64,000 nucleotides of DNA from Tachypleus tridentatus (GCF_004210375.1 NC_134828.1:24358400-24422399); one strand, 5' to 3'. Counted from the first letter of the stretch, positions 36,280 through 47,257 are shown. The notes: a model not told the origin generated them from the letters alone. Made by a program: numbers and translations.

Positions 36280-36568
36280 CCGTGTTAAGCATAGCAAAAG
36301 TTTCAGTCGCAGATTTTCCAAGTTTAACACAAAATTTCACAGCAAGTCGTTGCTCCTTCAGGTAATTCATTCTGAAATCCGCCAAACGAAAAAATCGCAC
36401 TTCGCTTAAAACCGCGTGGCTAATATACAAATGAAGATATCTGCAATCGGGAAATGGCATCGTAATCAGCTGATCTGTGCAAACCTTGCGACACCAAGCG
36501 GATTCTCTGAACCAACTGGAGCCGCGCAATTCAAACAGTCCGCGTATTTTTTGAACGGCCCTCGTTGG
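36280..36568 (-). mobile_element. 5' fragment of a mariner-like transposon
   Basis: On the minus strand a terminal repeat, GAGGGCCGTTCAAAAAATAC (ending at about 36566), is followed by a short leader. A reading frame then gives RMNYLKEQRLAVKFC and VKLGKSATETFAML. This matches the N-terminal helix-turn-helix (Mos1-type HTH) of mariner-like transposases. Only the first 35 or so residues remain, and the rest of the gene is absent, cut off at the SINE fragment. Confidence 0.75.
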
Positions 36569-36796
36569 TAATGAGTGTACAACAAGTTAGCGACAGGAAA
36601 GGTAGCTAAGCAACAAGTGTTGGTGATCGCTATATGTTGACGTGTTACAAAATGCTCAGGGTTTGTATCATAAAAGAACCATGTAGCTTTAGAATGTGCT
36701 TTAACTTTAGAAATGTGCCCCAAACCCTGATATCTCGAGAAAAATATAAATATATGAAAATGAAGTAAAACAAAACTTGTTTTTCTTTGTAGTTAT

Positions 36797-37069
36797 TTGT
36801 TTGTTTGTTTTTGAATTTCGCAAACCTACGCTTGGCTATCTGCGCTAGCTGTCGCTAATTCAGTAGTGTAAGACCACAGGGAAGGCAGCTAGTCATCACC
36901 ACCCACCGCCAACTCTGGGCTACTCTTTAACAACGAATAGTGGGATTGAGCTCCCTCACATTATAACGCCCCACGGCTGAAAGGGCGAACATGTTTGGCG
37001 TGACGGGGATTCGAATCTGCGGCCCTTGATTACGAGTTGAGTGTCTTAACCACCTGGCCATTCTGGGCA
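36797..37069 (-). mobile_element. tRNA-derived SINE, main family
   Basis: Minus-strand copy. It runs from the tail (TTTGTTTGTTTGTTTTTGAA as written) through the full body to B box GGATTCGAATCTGC and head CCACCTGGCCATTCTGGGC. Confidence 0.93.
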
Positions 37070-37997
37070 AATACTGTTGGAACATAAAGATGGAAAATTG
37101 CTGAATTTGATGAAAAAGTTTCATTTTGAAAATCAAACATCAAGTACACCCTTCTAGCCGGAAAACATGAAAATATCACAAATTGTTTGAGAAATACCAA
37201 GGGTGTAAGTAAGCCTGGGTGATGTGAATATAAAATAATTTTAAATACTCCCACAAAAGTGCGCATTTCAATGAAAACTTTCTTCTGAAATATCTGACTG
37301 TCTTCGTTTCTAGGAAGAATTCAATACTGAAACATTATGCCTTTAATGAGAAGTAGTATATCGCTTTCGAAACTAAAAAAACAACAAAAAATTTGCTTTT
37401 ACAGAGAAAAAAACACCTAAAGATGGATCAGACTGAAAATAAGTCTTAACGACCTTCTAGATTTAGGAATCTTGATTCGAAATTCCTATTTCTAAAGCTT
37501 TTCCATTGTTTGTCTTTTTTTCTTTGACAGCAAAGTAAAATCGAAGCCAGCCGGAATGTTCATGACAAGTCGACGATTAAAGCCTTGGTAGTTTTACGAA
37601 AAGATACCTATTTTGAAAATGGTCCGTTAGCAATATTCGTTCACGGTTTACTTATCAAAAGAATTTTATTATTATACAATCCCTTTGCGACAATTATGGG
37701 AAAACATTATTCATTTATTCTATTGACGGTCTCAGAAACATGACTTTCGAAATATGGTGTAGAACAGAGACGAGAGAAAATTATAACTATATACTTTATA
37801 GCTTCATAAATCGTAGTTTTTATATAGATAGTTTATATAGCGTGAGTACCAAATTTAGTTTTCTAAAAGCGCGATAGTTCATTTTACGTAACTGTTTACG
37901 AATCACACGTTGTATAGTTCAGTTGTTGTAAAATGATAATTGAGAAAACTATTGAGTCACGTTACTAGAAACTTCTGAGTTTTTCTGATGTTTTATA

Positions 37998-38050
37998 GGC
38001 GCAGATAGCCTAGTTGCTTTATGATATAAAACACCAAACCAACCAAACAA
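37998..38050 (+). mobile_element. 3' end fragment of a third SINE-like repeat
   Basis: GGCGCAGATAGCCTAGTTGC...AAACACCAAACCAACCAAAC, the better preserved partner of 20925-20975. Confidence 0.65.
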
Positions 38051-38098
38051 GCGATGTTTTATTTAAGTGTTTTTTTTACAGTTTAATATCTGTGTTTC

Positions 38099-38371
38099 AG
38101 CTCGGACAGGTCGTTAGGGCGCCCGACTCGTAATTTGAGGGTGTTGGGTTCGAATCCTCATCACACCAAATATGCTGGTTTTTTCAGCCGTGGAAGTGTT
38201 ATAACTTGATAGTTAATCTCACTATTCGTTGGTAAAACAGTAGCCTAAGAGTTGGCAGTGAGTGGTGATGACTAGCTGCTTTACCCCTAATCTTACACTG
38301 CTAAATTAGTGACGGCGAGCTCGGATAGCCCCTCTTGTAGATTTTCGCGAAATTCAAAACAAACAAACAAA
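38099..38371 (+). mobile_element. tRNA-derived SINE, main family
   Basis: Head AGCTCGGACAGGTCGTTAGGG, B box GGTTCGAATCC, complete body, tail CAAACAAACAAA. Moderately diverged. Confidence 0.9.
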
Positions 38372-38829
38372 TACCATAATATTTAGTTGTGTGTGGAACG
38401 TTCTAGGCATCTTTAGAGGTGTGAATACGTGTTGGAAATTTAGTTCGATAGATAGATCTGTACTGAGTGAAGGTGAGTTTAGTCATAAAGAGCGAATAGT
38501 GGCAGTTCTGAGAGCGAATTATCACAGATTGCACTGCAATAACAGCAGAAAGAAGAAAAATCTGTCTCTCTCAAAGTGTGTTCTAAAGTAACTGAAACAC
38601 TATAAAACTCTGACGAAAAGATATAATTATTTAAACATCTGGGTACAACTGTGATAATAAACAGTGTAACGAATATTTGTATATACCTTTAACTTCTCTT
38701 AAATTAATATTTTAAAACAACTAGACTATGTGCTATTTGTTTACTGTTGAAAGTTATTGCCAACAATTCACAGACCCCTACTGAAAGAATCCGCACCTCA
38801 TAATCCTTTAATATTGGCCTCATTCTACT

Positions 38830-39302
38830 CTTTCGTGTCACAGTGCTGTTTTGTTGCCGTATTGTATTTTATTTTGTATCATAGTGTTTAATGTTTTTCT
38901 TTTATCTTATCGTGCTTTTGTGTCACAGTTCTGAATGTTTTGTTGATCTTATCGCGGCTTTTGTGCTTATCGTGCTTTTTTGTGTCACAGTTCTGAGTGT
39001 TTTGTTTATCTTATCGTGCTTTTGTGTCACAGTCTGAGTGTTTTGTTGACTTATCGTGCTTTATGTGTCACAGTTCTGAGTGTTTTGTTGATCTTATCGT
39101 GCTTTATGTGTCACAGTTCTGAGTGTTTTGTTGATCTTATCGTGCTTTTTTGTGTCACAGTTCTTGAGTGTTTTGTTGATCTTATCGTGCTTTTGTGTGT
39201 CACAGTTCTTGAGTGTTTTGTTTGATCTTATCGTGCTTTTTTGTGTCACAGTTTTGAGTGTTTTGTGGATCTTATCGTGCTTTTTGTGTCACAGTTCTGA
39301 GT
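38830..39302 (+). repeat. About 43-base tandem array cut by the assembly gap
   Basis: Repeats of GTGTCACAGTTCTGAGTG, TTTTGTTGATCTTATCGTGC with a variable T-run. The period varies (41-46 bases) because of the T-run. At least eight copies are seen, with diverged ones at the left edge. The array runs into the gap, so its true length is unknown. Confidence 0.93.
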
Positions 39303-39802
39303 NNNNNNNNNNNNNNNNNNNNNNNNNNNNNNNNNNNNNNNNNNNNNNNNNNNNNNNNNNNNNNNNNNNNNNNNNNNNNNNNNNNNNNNNNNNNNNNNNN
39401 NNNNNNNNNNNNNNNNNNNNNNNNNNNNNNNNNNNNNNNNNNNNNNNNNNNNNNNNNNNNNNNNNNNNNNNNNNNNNNNNNNNNNNNNNNNNNNNNNNNN
39501 NNNNNNNNNNNNNNNNNNNNNNNNNNNNNNNNNNNNNNNNNNNNNNNNNNNNNNNNNNNNNNNNNNNNNNNNNNNNNNNNNNNNNNNNNNNNNNNNNNNN
39601 NNNNNNNNNNNNNNNNNNNNNNNNNNNNNNNNNNNNNNNNNNNNNNNNNNNNNNNNNNNNNNNNNNNNNNNNNNNNNNNNNNNNNNNNNNNNNNNNNNNN
39701 NNNNNNNNNNNNNNNNNNNNNNNNNNNNNNNNNNNNNNNNNNNNNNNNNNNNNNNNNNNNNNNNNNNNNNNNNNNNNNNNNNNNNNNNNNNNNNNNNNNN
39801 NN
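39303..39802. other. Assembly gap (500 N)
   Basis: Exactly 500 unknown bases, a conventional placeholder length. It follows a tandem array, so the array probably caused the break. Confidence 0.99.
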
Positions 39803-40249
39803 AAGAAAACTCATGCAAATAATCGTAAATTTATTTTCGTCTAAAACAGTATATTCCTACCTTGTGTCATTCCACTGAATGGTCAGTTGGTAGCCTGGGA
39901 GAATGTGTGGTGAGCTATTGATGTGTTCTAAAGCCAACGTCACTGCTGGGATAACCCCTGCCCAATTTTTTCCTTCTGGAACATCTTGGTTTACTGAAAG
40001 AACCCACCGATTTGCAGCTGAGAAGGCTGAGCAAAGACTACTTGTAACATGGACCAGAATCCAAGACGTAGAAACCAGTGGGCTGGGTAGAAGTCAATGA
40101 GAACCTCCAGGTCATTCTGAGGTCGGCCTGGGCTTACCTTTATGTCGAAGTCGCAGAAACGACAGTTGCCTTGTTTTAGACTAATACGCCAGCTGAAGAC
40201 ACAAAATCTGTAGAAATGTGTAACGTTGATATTGTGATCTCTAACTTAT
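39803..40249. other. No recognised gene
   Basis: A 65-codon open stretch (39903-40100, +) with ordinary composition lies here. It has no family match I can name and no splice context, so I do not call it a gene. Confidence 0.35.
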
Positions 40250-40480
40250 CGTGCAGGTAGCGGTGCAGTGATGTTCCACCTCACCGAGAACAACAAGGTT
40301 CCAGACCTCCCAAGATTCTTATTCCACCACCAGCCAGTATTCTATGTACTTACCGTACGTATCCCTGGCTCGTCAAGACGGAGTTCGGTCTGCTGTGCGC
40401 TCTAACATTTACCGCACAACAGTCCTGACTCGGACTGAGCTCGCTAGATGGCGCTCGTCCGGGAGCTCGTTTCTAACTGC
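40250..40480. other. GC- and CpG-richer unique patch
   Basis: It stands out from the AT-rich surroundings (for example CTCGCTAGATGGCGCTCGTC). On the plus strand about 54 codons are open (a CSDVPPHREQQG stretch and IPPPASILCTYRTYP). On the minus strand GTACGGTAAGTACAT resembles a splice donor. It could be an untranslated first exon or promoter, or chance. No product can be named. Confidence 0.3.
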
Positions 40481-40818
40481 AAAAAATTGAATTTGAACTA
40501 GCAACGTTCGACCAAATACGTCACCATACGGATAATACGATATCAAACTGTACTAAATTAACAGTACGAATATACAGAAATAAGAGTTAAGTACTTAAAT
40601 ATCCCTAATTGGTTAGTTTTAATTTTCAGTTTGTGATTTTTTAACGAACTCTAACGATCAAACTTAACACCGTTGTGTGTGAAGGATATTGAATCTCAGC
40701 AAAACCTGCAAAAAAGATTTATATACATTAAAACTTGTTGATTGCATAAACTTGCAGCCTTCTAAGTCAGTAGATGTAATTAATCTAAAGTCAAGTTAAT
40801 CTTTCGTAACAACACACA

Positions 40819-41068
40819 AGGCCGGACATGGCCAATCTAAAGGTCGCGGGTTCGCATCCCTGTCGCGCCAAACATGCTCGCCCTTTCAACCCTGAGGGCG
40901 TTATAATGGGATGGTCAATCCAACTTGTCGTTGGTAAAAGAGTAGTCCAAGAGTTGGCGGTGGGGGTGGCGATGACTAACTGCCTTCCCTCCAGTCTTAC
41001 ACAACTAAATTAGGGACGGCTAGCACACATAGCCCTCAAGTAGCTTTGTACGAAATTAAAAAAAAACA
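40819..41068 (+). mobile_element. tRNA-derived SINE, main family, head deletion
   Basis: GGCCGGACATGGCC joins directly to AATCTAAAGGTCGCGGGTTCG, so about 30 bases of the tRNA-like head are missing. Body and tail are complete. A perfect 11-base target duplication, AACAACACACA, flanks it (40808-40818 and 41069-41079). The deleted form may therefore have been the one inserted. Confidence 0.93.
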
Positions 41069-41337
41069 AACAACACACACAGCTACTACTACACTACTTG
41101 ACCTTCAAACTAACACTTTGCGCCTGAATTCGTTTAGGGTTGCTGTTGCAAAGGGTTGAATACTCACGAAATTAAGAATATTCTAATTTTCTTTCAAAAT
41201 ATAATTTACGCACATAATGTCAGCGTCTTTTTTTTTATTTTCTTAGTTTGTAGATTATGTGGATTTTAAATGTAAAGTCTCATTATAAAGATTCATGATT
41301 GGAAACTCAAACGGTAACAAAATGTGAAACTTTGCAG

Positions 41338-42172
41338 GGATGAGAATACAAATGGTGGTTCAGTATACTTTAATGAACTTTGGATGAGAATACAAATGGT
41401 GGCACAGTATACTTTAATGAACTTCGGATGAGAATACAAATGGTGGCACAGTATACTTTAATGAACTTTGGATGAGAATACAAATGGTGGCACAGTATAC
41501 TTTAATGAACTGTGGATGAGAATACAAATGGTGGCACAGTATACTTTAATGAACTTTGGATGAGAATACAAATGGTGGCACAGTATACTTTAATGAACTT
41601 CGGATGAGAATACAAATAGTGACACAGTATACTTTAATGAACTTCGGATGAGAATACAAATGGTGGCACAGTATACTTTAATGAACTTTGGATGAGAATA
41701 CAAATGGTGGCACAGTATACTTTAATGAACTTCGGATGAGAATACAAATAGTGACACAGTATACTTTAATAAACTTTGGATGAGAATACAAATGGTGGCA
41801 CAGTATACTTTAATGAACTTCGGATGAGAATACAAATGGTGGCACAGTATAGTTTAATGAACTTTGGATGAGAATACAAATGGTGGCACAGTATACTTTA
41901 ATGAACTTCGGATGAGAATACAAATAGTGACACAGTATACTTTAATGAACTTCGGATGAGAATACAAATAGTGACACAGTATACTTTAATGAACTTCGGA
42001 TGAGAATACAAATAGTGACACAGTATACTTTAATGAACTTCGGATGAGAATACAAATAGTGACACAGTATACTTTAAAGAACTTCGGATGAGAATACAAA
42101 TAGTGACACAGTATACTTTAATGAACTTTGGATGAGAATACAAATGGTGGCACGGTATACTTTAATGAACTT
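41338..42172 (+). repeat. 44-base tandem array, about 19 copies
   Basis: The unit contains GGATGAGAATACAAATGG, TGGCACAGTATACTTTAATG and AACTT, with a constant 44-base period. Two sub-types (GGTGGCAC and AGTGACAC) alternate and then cluster. Confidence 0.97.
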
Positions 42173-43404
42173 CACATAAGTTTCGTTTTATTATTTACGT
42201 TTACAAAATATTTAACTTTGAGAATTTTGAAAGTAACTTGTCTGTTGAGAATTATTTTTGGAGGCTTAATGCTGCTAAGCATTTTTTTTGGGGGGGGCAT
42301 CTCTTATAATCAGAGCCTCTGAGTTTTTAGTGTTAACTTTATAGGCTTCTAACTCTAAAATATGGTTTAGAATATTCTGGTAGAGGTAACTAGTTCAATG
42401 GCTTATCACACCTAGAGATAACAGTGTTAACTTTATAAGTTTACAACTAGATATACGTATATAGCACGCATGGTTTGATCACGATACTAAATAAGGTGTC
42501 GAGGGCTTACCACACTAAGTGTAGAGCTTCGATTCTTACGGTGACGCAGCACATTTAGCCCATCGTACAGCTTTGCAATTAAAATATACAATATTATTTT
42601 TTCTCTCTTAAAATAACGTAATACTTTGGTCTCGTTTGTATGTATTTCGTGTTGGCTTTACGGATGCCTTCTAACATAAAAGTACGTATTTGTAGGTACA
42701 ACCGATCAATATTAGGGTTAGCATTAGAAAGTTATTCTGTCGACCAATGGCACTATTTTTGAAACGAGTAAAGATAATTCTCTTTATTCTCATGGAAACC
42801 TAAACCTTGTTTGTCATGGATCGAAGCACCATTGGGTTTTCAAATAACCTGCCGTGTTTTAAACAACAAAATTCGTAGTAACTCTCTCCTTCCACGAGCG
42901 TTAGTAGCTACGTGTCTTATTATCGAAATGTTTATAAGCCGCGTCTTGTAGTTGGTATTGTACGATTACGCCTACTTTAGAGTCCATCAGAGTGGCACGT
43001 GTGTCTCGTGCTTGAATCTAGGTTAATATTCTAGATGGTTTGCTTGTTTCCAGTTTTCTTAGCCCAGTGATTTTTTATGGTTGAAACACAAATCGTAAAC
43101 TTTACTAACAAGATGATAAACCCATTATGTAGCCAGATACACGAAGCCAGCATCTAGTTAAATGTTACAACGAATGACACCCAGATTAACAGCAACCGGA
43201 AATTTTTAACTAACTTACCTTTCCCAAAAAGCTACTGATGAGGATCTATATTTGTCTCTTAAAACGTTTTATCGAATCTGTTTAAAAACAGAACTGTATA
43301 TAACTATTTATTGCAATATTACAAACGTAAGTATCCGCCAACAATGTAATTTATTCCACTCAGTGTTGTATGAGTTCGCTCTGTATCTTACACAGAAGAT
43401 GAGT
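42173..43404. other. No recognised gene
   Basis: AT-rich, with a G-run near 42290 and one weak second-family SINE fragment. Nothing else was recognised. Confidence 0.4.
42480..42590 (+). mobile_element. Second SINE family fragment (diverged)
   Basis: GGGCTTACCACACTAAG, then AGCTTCGATTCTTACGGTGA and GCACATTTAGCCCATCGTAC follow the order of the second family. Confidence 0.5.
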
Positions 43405-43478
43405 GGTTTGGTTGGTTTAAAACCCGCGACCCTCGGATTACGAGTCACACGCCTTACGCGCTAGGCCATGCCAGGCCC
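43405..43478 (-). mobile_element. 74-base mini-SINE: tRNA-like head plus tail only
   Basis: Read on the minus strand it is GGGCCTGGCATGGCCTAGCG, CTCGTAATCCGAGGGTCGCG, then a direct jump to the tail, AAACCAACCAAACC. The ~200-base body is absent. A perfect 12-base target duplication, CAGAAGATGAGT, flanks it (43393-43404 and 43479-43490). It was therefore inserted in this short form, not shortened afterwards. Confidence 0.88.
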
Positions 43479-43618
43479 CAGAAGATGAGTGATTTCACAT
43501 AAAGTTTGGTCAGTTCTTTATGTCGAATAATGTGAAGGGCAAAAATACAAAATTGGAATGGACTGTGTGTGTACCCCATTAGTGGTTAACAGTACATAAT
43601 GAGATTATTCATTTGAGG

Positions 43619-43898
43619 TGGACCTGGCATGGCCGGGTGATTACGGAGCTCGACTCGTAATCTGAGGGTCGCGGGTTCCAACCCCCGTTGTACCAAACAT
43701 GCTCGCCCTTTCAGCCGTGGGAGCGTTAGAAAGTTACGGTCAATCCCACTATTCGTTGATAAAAAAAAAGTATCCCAAGAGTTGGCGGTGGGTGGTGATG
43801 ACTAGATGCCTTCCCTCTCGTTTCACACTGCTAAATTAGAGACGGCTGGCGCAAATAAGCCTCGTGTAGCTTTGTGCGAAACTCAAAAACAAACAAAT
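43619..43898 (+). mobile_element. tRNA-derived SINE, main family
   Basis: Head GACCTGGCATGGCCGGGTG, B-box-like GGTTCCAACCC, complete body with an A-run insertion, tail AAAACAAACAAA. Confidence 0.93.
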
Positions 43899-44934
43899 AA
43901 TTCGAGGCTTAAATTGGTTACACTCAAATAAGCGTTGAAAGATAATCTAAGCACTCACAACTTGGAGTTTTAAAATAACATTATAGCTAGCAGTTAGAAG
44001 AATTTAGGCCTATAGATACGATCTTACGGTACTAGAATTAAAGTTCGTCTAAATATATTTGAATTAAAGTGGAGACTTTGTCAATACATTTTCAAAGCGA
44101 TTGAAGAAAATCGTAATAAAACCCTGATTCTTCGCTGAAAATCCTCTTTTGTTATTTTTTTCTCGTAAAAGTTTATCGCTTTGAACTCACTGGAACCAGA
44201 TGGCACGCCGCCTGAAGCATGACGCATTGCAGTAATGTTCAGGTAGAACCAACTTCAGTGCTGACCGTGAACGTTTCGGTAAACTGGAAAATTCATTCAA
44301 GGTAAAGAATTTTCATACCCGCAGGTGAAATTTGCGTCGCGAGGAAACGAACATTCCTTGTCTGTTACGAAAGCCGGAGGAACTTAATGCGCAATGTCTT
44401 GCATGTGTGTTATTAAAATAAACCACAAGGAGCAACAGAATGTCGACACACTCTCGCAGTGTTTTTGAGTTTTAATGTCATTCATTGATTGAAAATAATA
44501 ATTGACTAGAACAGGGTTTTCTCCACCGATTAATGTTGGTAGTTGTTACTAATCAGCATTAACAGCTGTTACGACTACCTGAAATTTGTTTAGCCTTTGT
44601 CCTGGATATCTTAACCAATGTATGTGTCGGCTATAACCTTTGACGTAGTGCTGTATCCACAACTGTCACAAGGATATAGGAAGGTAGATTTATTATAGGT
44701 AGAACTCTCGAATACTGTTGGATGTGTTATAGATTTGTTCTGGTTATAGTCAAATGAGTTAAAATGGTTTCATAAAAATTCCTCAACCATTGATTGGTTG
44801 ACTACAATATTTAAATTCCTACTCATAAACTGTATTTGTTCGTTTTTCCCTAAACCAGGTCAGCCCACCCTGGAAATTACTTATTTCTTTGTGGTTAAAA
44901 AGTAATGACCAACACTGACGAGTATACACTAGTC
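43899..44934. other. No recognised gene
   Basis: Apparently unique sequence. A somewhat GC-richer part (44190-44400) has no open frame or repeat I recognise. Confidence 0.35.
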
Positions 44935-45055
44935 CACCTCTGTTGCTCAGAGGAAAGCTTGGAGATTTAAAACGCTAATTTTCGGGGTACTATCCCTGCA
45001 GTAAACATATCGCTGATAGCGCTTTGCGCTTACTGTACAAATAAACAAAGTACAT
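44935..45055 (+). mobile_element. Second SINE family fragment (diverged)
   Basis: TTGCTCAGAGGAAAGCTTGG, ATTTAAAACGCTAATTTTCG, then GATAGCGCTTTGCGCTTACTG with an A-rich end. The order fits the second family. Confidence 0.5.
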
Positions 45056-45070
45056 TATTGGCAGTTGGCT

Positions 45071-45200
45071 AGTTTTCTAAGTTTAATTCAGTTGGATATT
45101 AACTGTCAGTAGTTCATAGTTTTACAAGTTTAATTCAGTAAGATATTAACTGTGATAGTTCATTAGTTTTCTAATTTTAATTCAGTAAGGTTCTAATATA
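45071..45200 (+). repeat. Short tandem repeat, about 47-base unit, three copies
   Basis: TAGTTTTCTAAGTTTAATTC and GATATTAACTGT recur three times with small changes. Confidence 0.85.
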
Positions 45201-45420
45201 AACATTAAAAATGACTCAATAATTGGTTTACCAAACACAAACATAATCACGATATATTCAATACAAATATGTCTACAGAAGCAATGAAGAAGTAATTTTC
45301 AAGATGTTGAAAGTTTATTATTTTAATTGTGCTGAATATACACCACTGTCACCTGGTGAGATCTCTTTTAAACTCTTTAAATATCTATTCACGTGCCTTA
45401 CCTGGGAACCATAAAATGTT

Positions 45421-45692
45421 AGCTCGGCATGGCCAGGTGGATAAGGCGTTCGACTCGTAATCTGAAGGTCGCGGGTTCGAATCCTCGTCGCACCAAACAT
45501 GCTCGCCCTTTCAACCGTGAGTACGTTATAATGTTACGATCAATCCCACTATTCGCTGGTAATATAGTAGTCCAGGAGTTGGCTGTCGGTGGTGATGACT
45601 AGCTGCCTTCCCTCTAGTCTTACACTGCTAAATTAGGGACGGCTAGTGCATATAACCCTCATGTAGTTTTGCGCGAAATTCAAAAACAAACA
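45421..45692 (+). mobile_element. tRNA-derived SINE, main family
   Basis: Head GCTCGGCATGGCCAGGTGG, B box GGTTCGAATCC, complete body and tail. The head is close to an intact tRNA-like promoter. Confidence 0.93.
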
Positions 45693-45728
45693 GACTGTAA
45701 GAGTTCAGACTTATTTTATGTTCGGTAA

Positions 45729-45830
45729 GGCACAAAGCTATACAATGTGATTTGCACATCACGGGTATCAAAACTCGACTTTAAACAACGTTGTAGACTT
45801 GCCGCTCAAGCACTAGGGGGCAACTGGGGT
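45729..45830 (-). mobile_element. Second SINE family fragment
   Basis: As written, GGCACAAAGCTATACAATGTG, CACGGGTATCAAAACTCG and AACGTTGTAGACTTGCCGC are the reverse complement of tail, B box and head of the second family. Confidence 0.6.
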
Positions 45831-45938
45831 TTAATCTCCTTAAAATATCTACAAGTGTTGTTTACATTTCAGTACCGGGGCCTTCAATATAGTGCATTAC
45901 ATTAATTTATTTTTTTTATATCTCTGCCTGTTAAAATA

Positions 45939-46111
45939 CAATGGAATCCCTCTAAAGCAGCCACCTTCGGGACTGAGACAAACTGGCCTGATTAAAGGGG
46001 TTCCACTGTACATAATTAGGGATTATGTAAACAAAAAAAGGGACTGTGATTGAATGATCGCTTTCAAGGAGTGACCGAATATGAGGGGTGGCTGCTTGAG
46101 GGGTTCTACTG
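45939..46111. mobile_element. pogo/Tigger-like MITE with an extra internal end
   Basis: 173 bases with ends CAATGGAATCCCTCTAAAGC (left) and CAGTAGAACCCCTCAAGCAG (right, complement), each next to TA. The ends followed by GCAGCCACC are of the pogo/Tigger type. A third copy of the end (GGGGTTCCACTG|TA) lies inside at about 46000-46013, as if two MITEs had merged. Confidence 0.8.
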
Positions 46112-46312
46112 TATTCATTATAAAGATGTGACCAAAGAAATTTGATTAAATCAGTTATTTTTTGCCTGAGTTAAATAGTGTATCCTGAAAGCAGTTTGTG
46201 GGATTAACTGCATTATTTATGGCATTATAGTTTAAATATATCACGTGACTTGAATTTTATTAGAAACTCTGTAATCATGGTAGATAATTAGTTTGGTCCT
46301 CATCAGTGATTA

Positions 46313-46582
46313 GGCCGAGCATGGCCAGGTGGTCAGGGCGTTCAATTCTTAATCTGAGATTCGCGGGTTTCTGTCCCCGTCACATCAAAACATGCTCGCC
46401 CTTTCAGCTGTGGGGGCGTTATAAAGTACGATCAATCTCACTATTCGTTGATAAATAGTGGCTCAAGAATTAGTGGTGATGACTAGTTGCCTACGCTGTA
46501 GTCTTGCACTGCTAAATTAAGGGCGGCTAGCGCAGATAGCTCTCGTGTAGCTTTGCACGAGATTCAAAATCAAACAAACAAA
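46313..46582 (+). mobile_element. tRNA-derived SINE, main family, diverged
   Basis: Head GGCCGAGCATGGCCAGGTGG, damaged B box GGGTTTCTGTCC, body with several small deletions, tail CAAACAAACAAA. Confidence 0.88.
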
Positions 46583-46992
46583 TCGTCAGCGAGAAAAAAG
46601 CGTTAAAAGACGCGAATTTCAAATTCAGTAGTTTATTTATTGTAAATCAACACAAAAACGGGACAGAATACATTATTCTGTACCCTGTGACCTTTAAGAG
46701 ATTAAAACAAATTTTGATGGTTTTACACCATTCACAATACTAATAGTTTTGTGGCTTTTATGTGTTTCTTATTTAGAGGTTTGTTGCCAGAAGAAGTTCT
46801 TGACGTCACGTGATAGGCGTGGCCTAGTGATTAAAGTTGTTTTAATAAATTAGAACACGATCTGAGCCATATAAAATTAATTAATACGTTAATTACTATA
46901 CACCACTAATGTGTGCCACTGAAATGCGAGAGAACGGAGCTATGAGTTAAAAGTTTGTGCTTGAAAAAAACTCAGATCCGTTACCTCGCATC

Positions 46993-47110
46993 CCAGTGTC
47001 ACAACGATATGCCTGCAGACTTAAAACACTAGAAATGTGGTATCGGTACCCGTGGTGGGCAAAGCACAGATAGCTAATTGTAAATCTTTTTGCTTACTCT
47101 CAAACAATCA
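46993..47110 (+). mobile_element. Second SINE family copy (diverged)
   Basis: GATATGCCTGCAGACTTAAA, then GGTATCGGTACCCGTGGTGG and GCAAAGCACAGATAGC. It lies in tandem with the next copy, 25 bases away. Confidence 0.65.
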
Positions 47111-47134
47111 AAATTCCTAATCTCTTGCCCCCCC

Positions 47135-47255
47135 CAGTGGTTCAGCGGAATGTCTGCGGACTTACAACGCTAAAATTCGGGTTTCAATATTCGTGGTGGG
47201 CAGAGCACAGATAGCCCATTGTGTGGCTTTGTGCTTAATTCAAACAAACAACAAC
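47135..47255 (+). mobile_element. Second SINE family, best copy
   Basis: AGTGGTTCAGCGGAATGTCT, GCGGACTTACAACGCTAAAA, B-box-like GGGTTTCAATATTCGTGG, then GCAGAGCACAGATAGCCCAT, TGTGCTTAATTC and a CAAA/CAA tail. This is the reference copy for the other fragments. The head resembles a tRNA with A and B boxes, but it is not a gene. Confidence 0.75.
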
Positions 47256-47257
47256 AA

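Noticed and set aside
39128-39878. Open frames across 39303-39802
   Set aside because: They consist almost entirely of unknown bases in the assembly gap.
45421-45500. tRNA gene (A and B boxes, GGTTCGAATCC)
   Set aside because: Every such head is followed by the SINE body, and many have target duplications; stems are imperfect.
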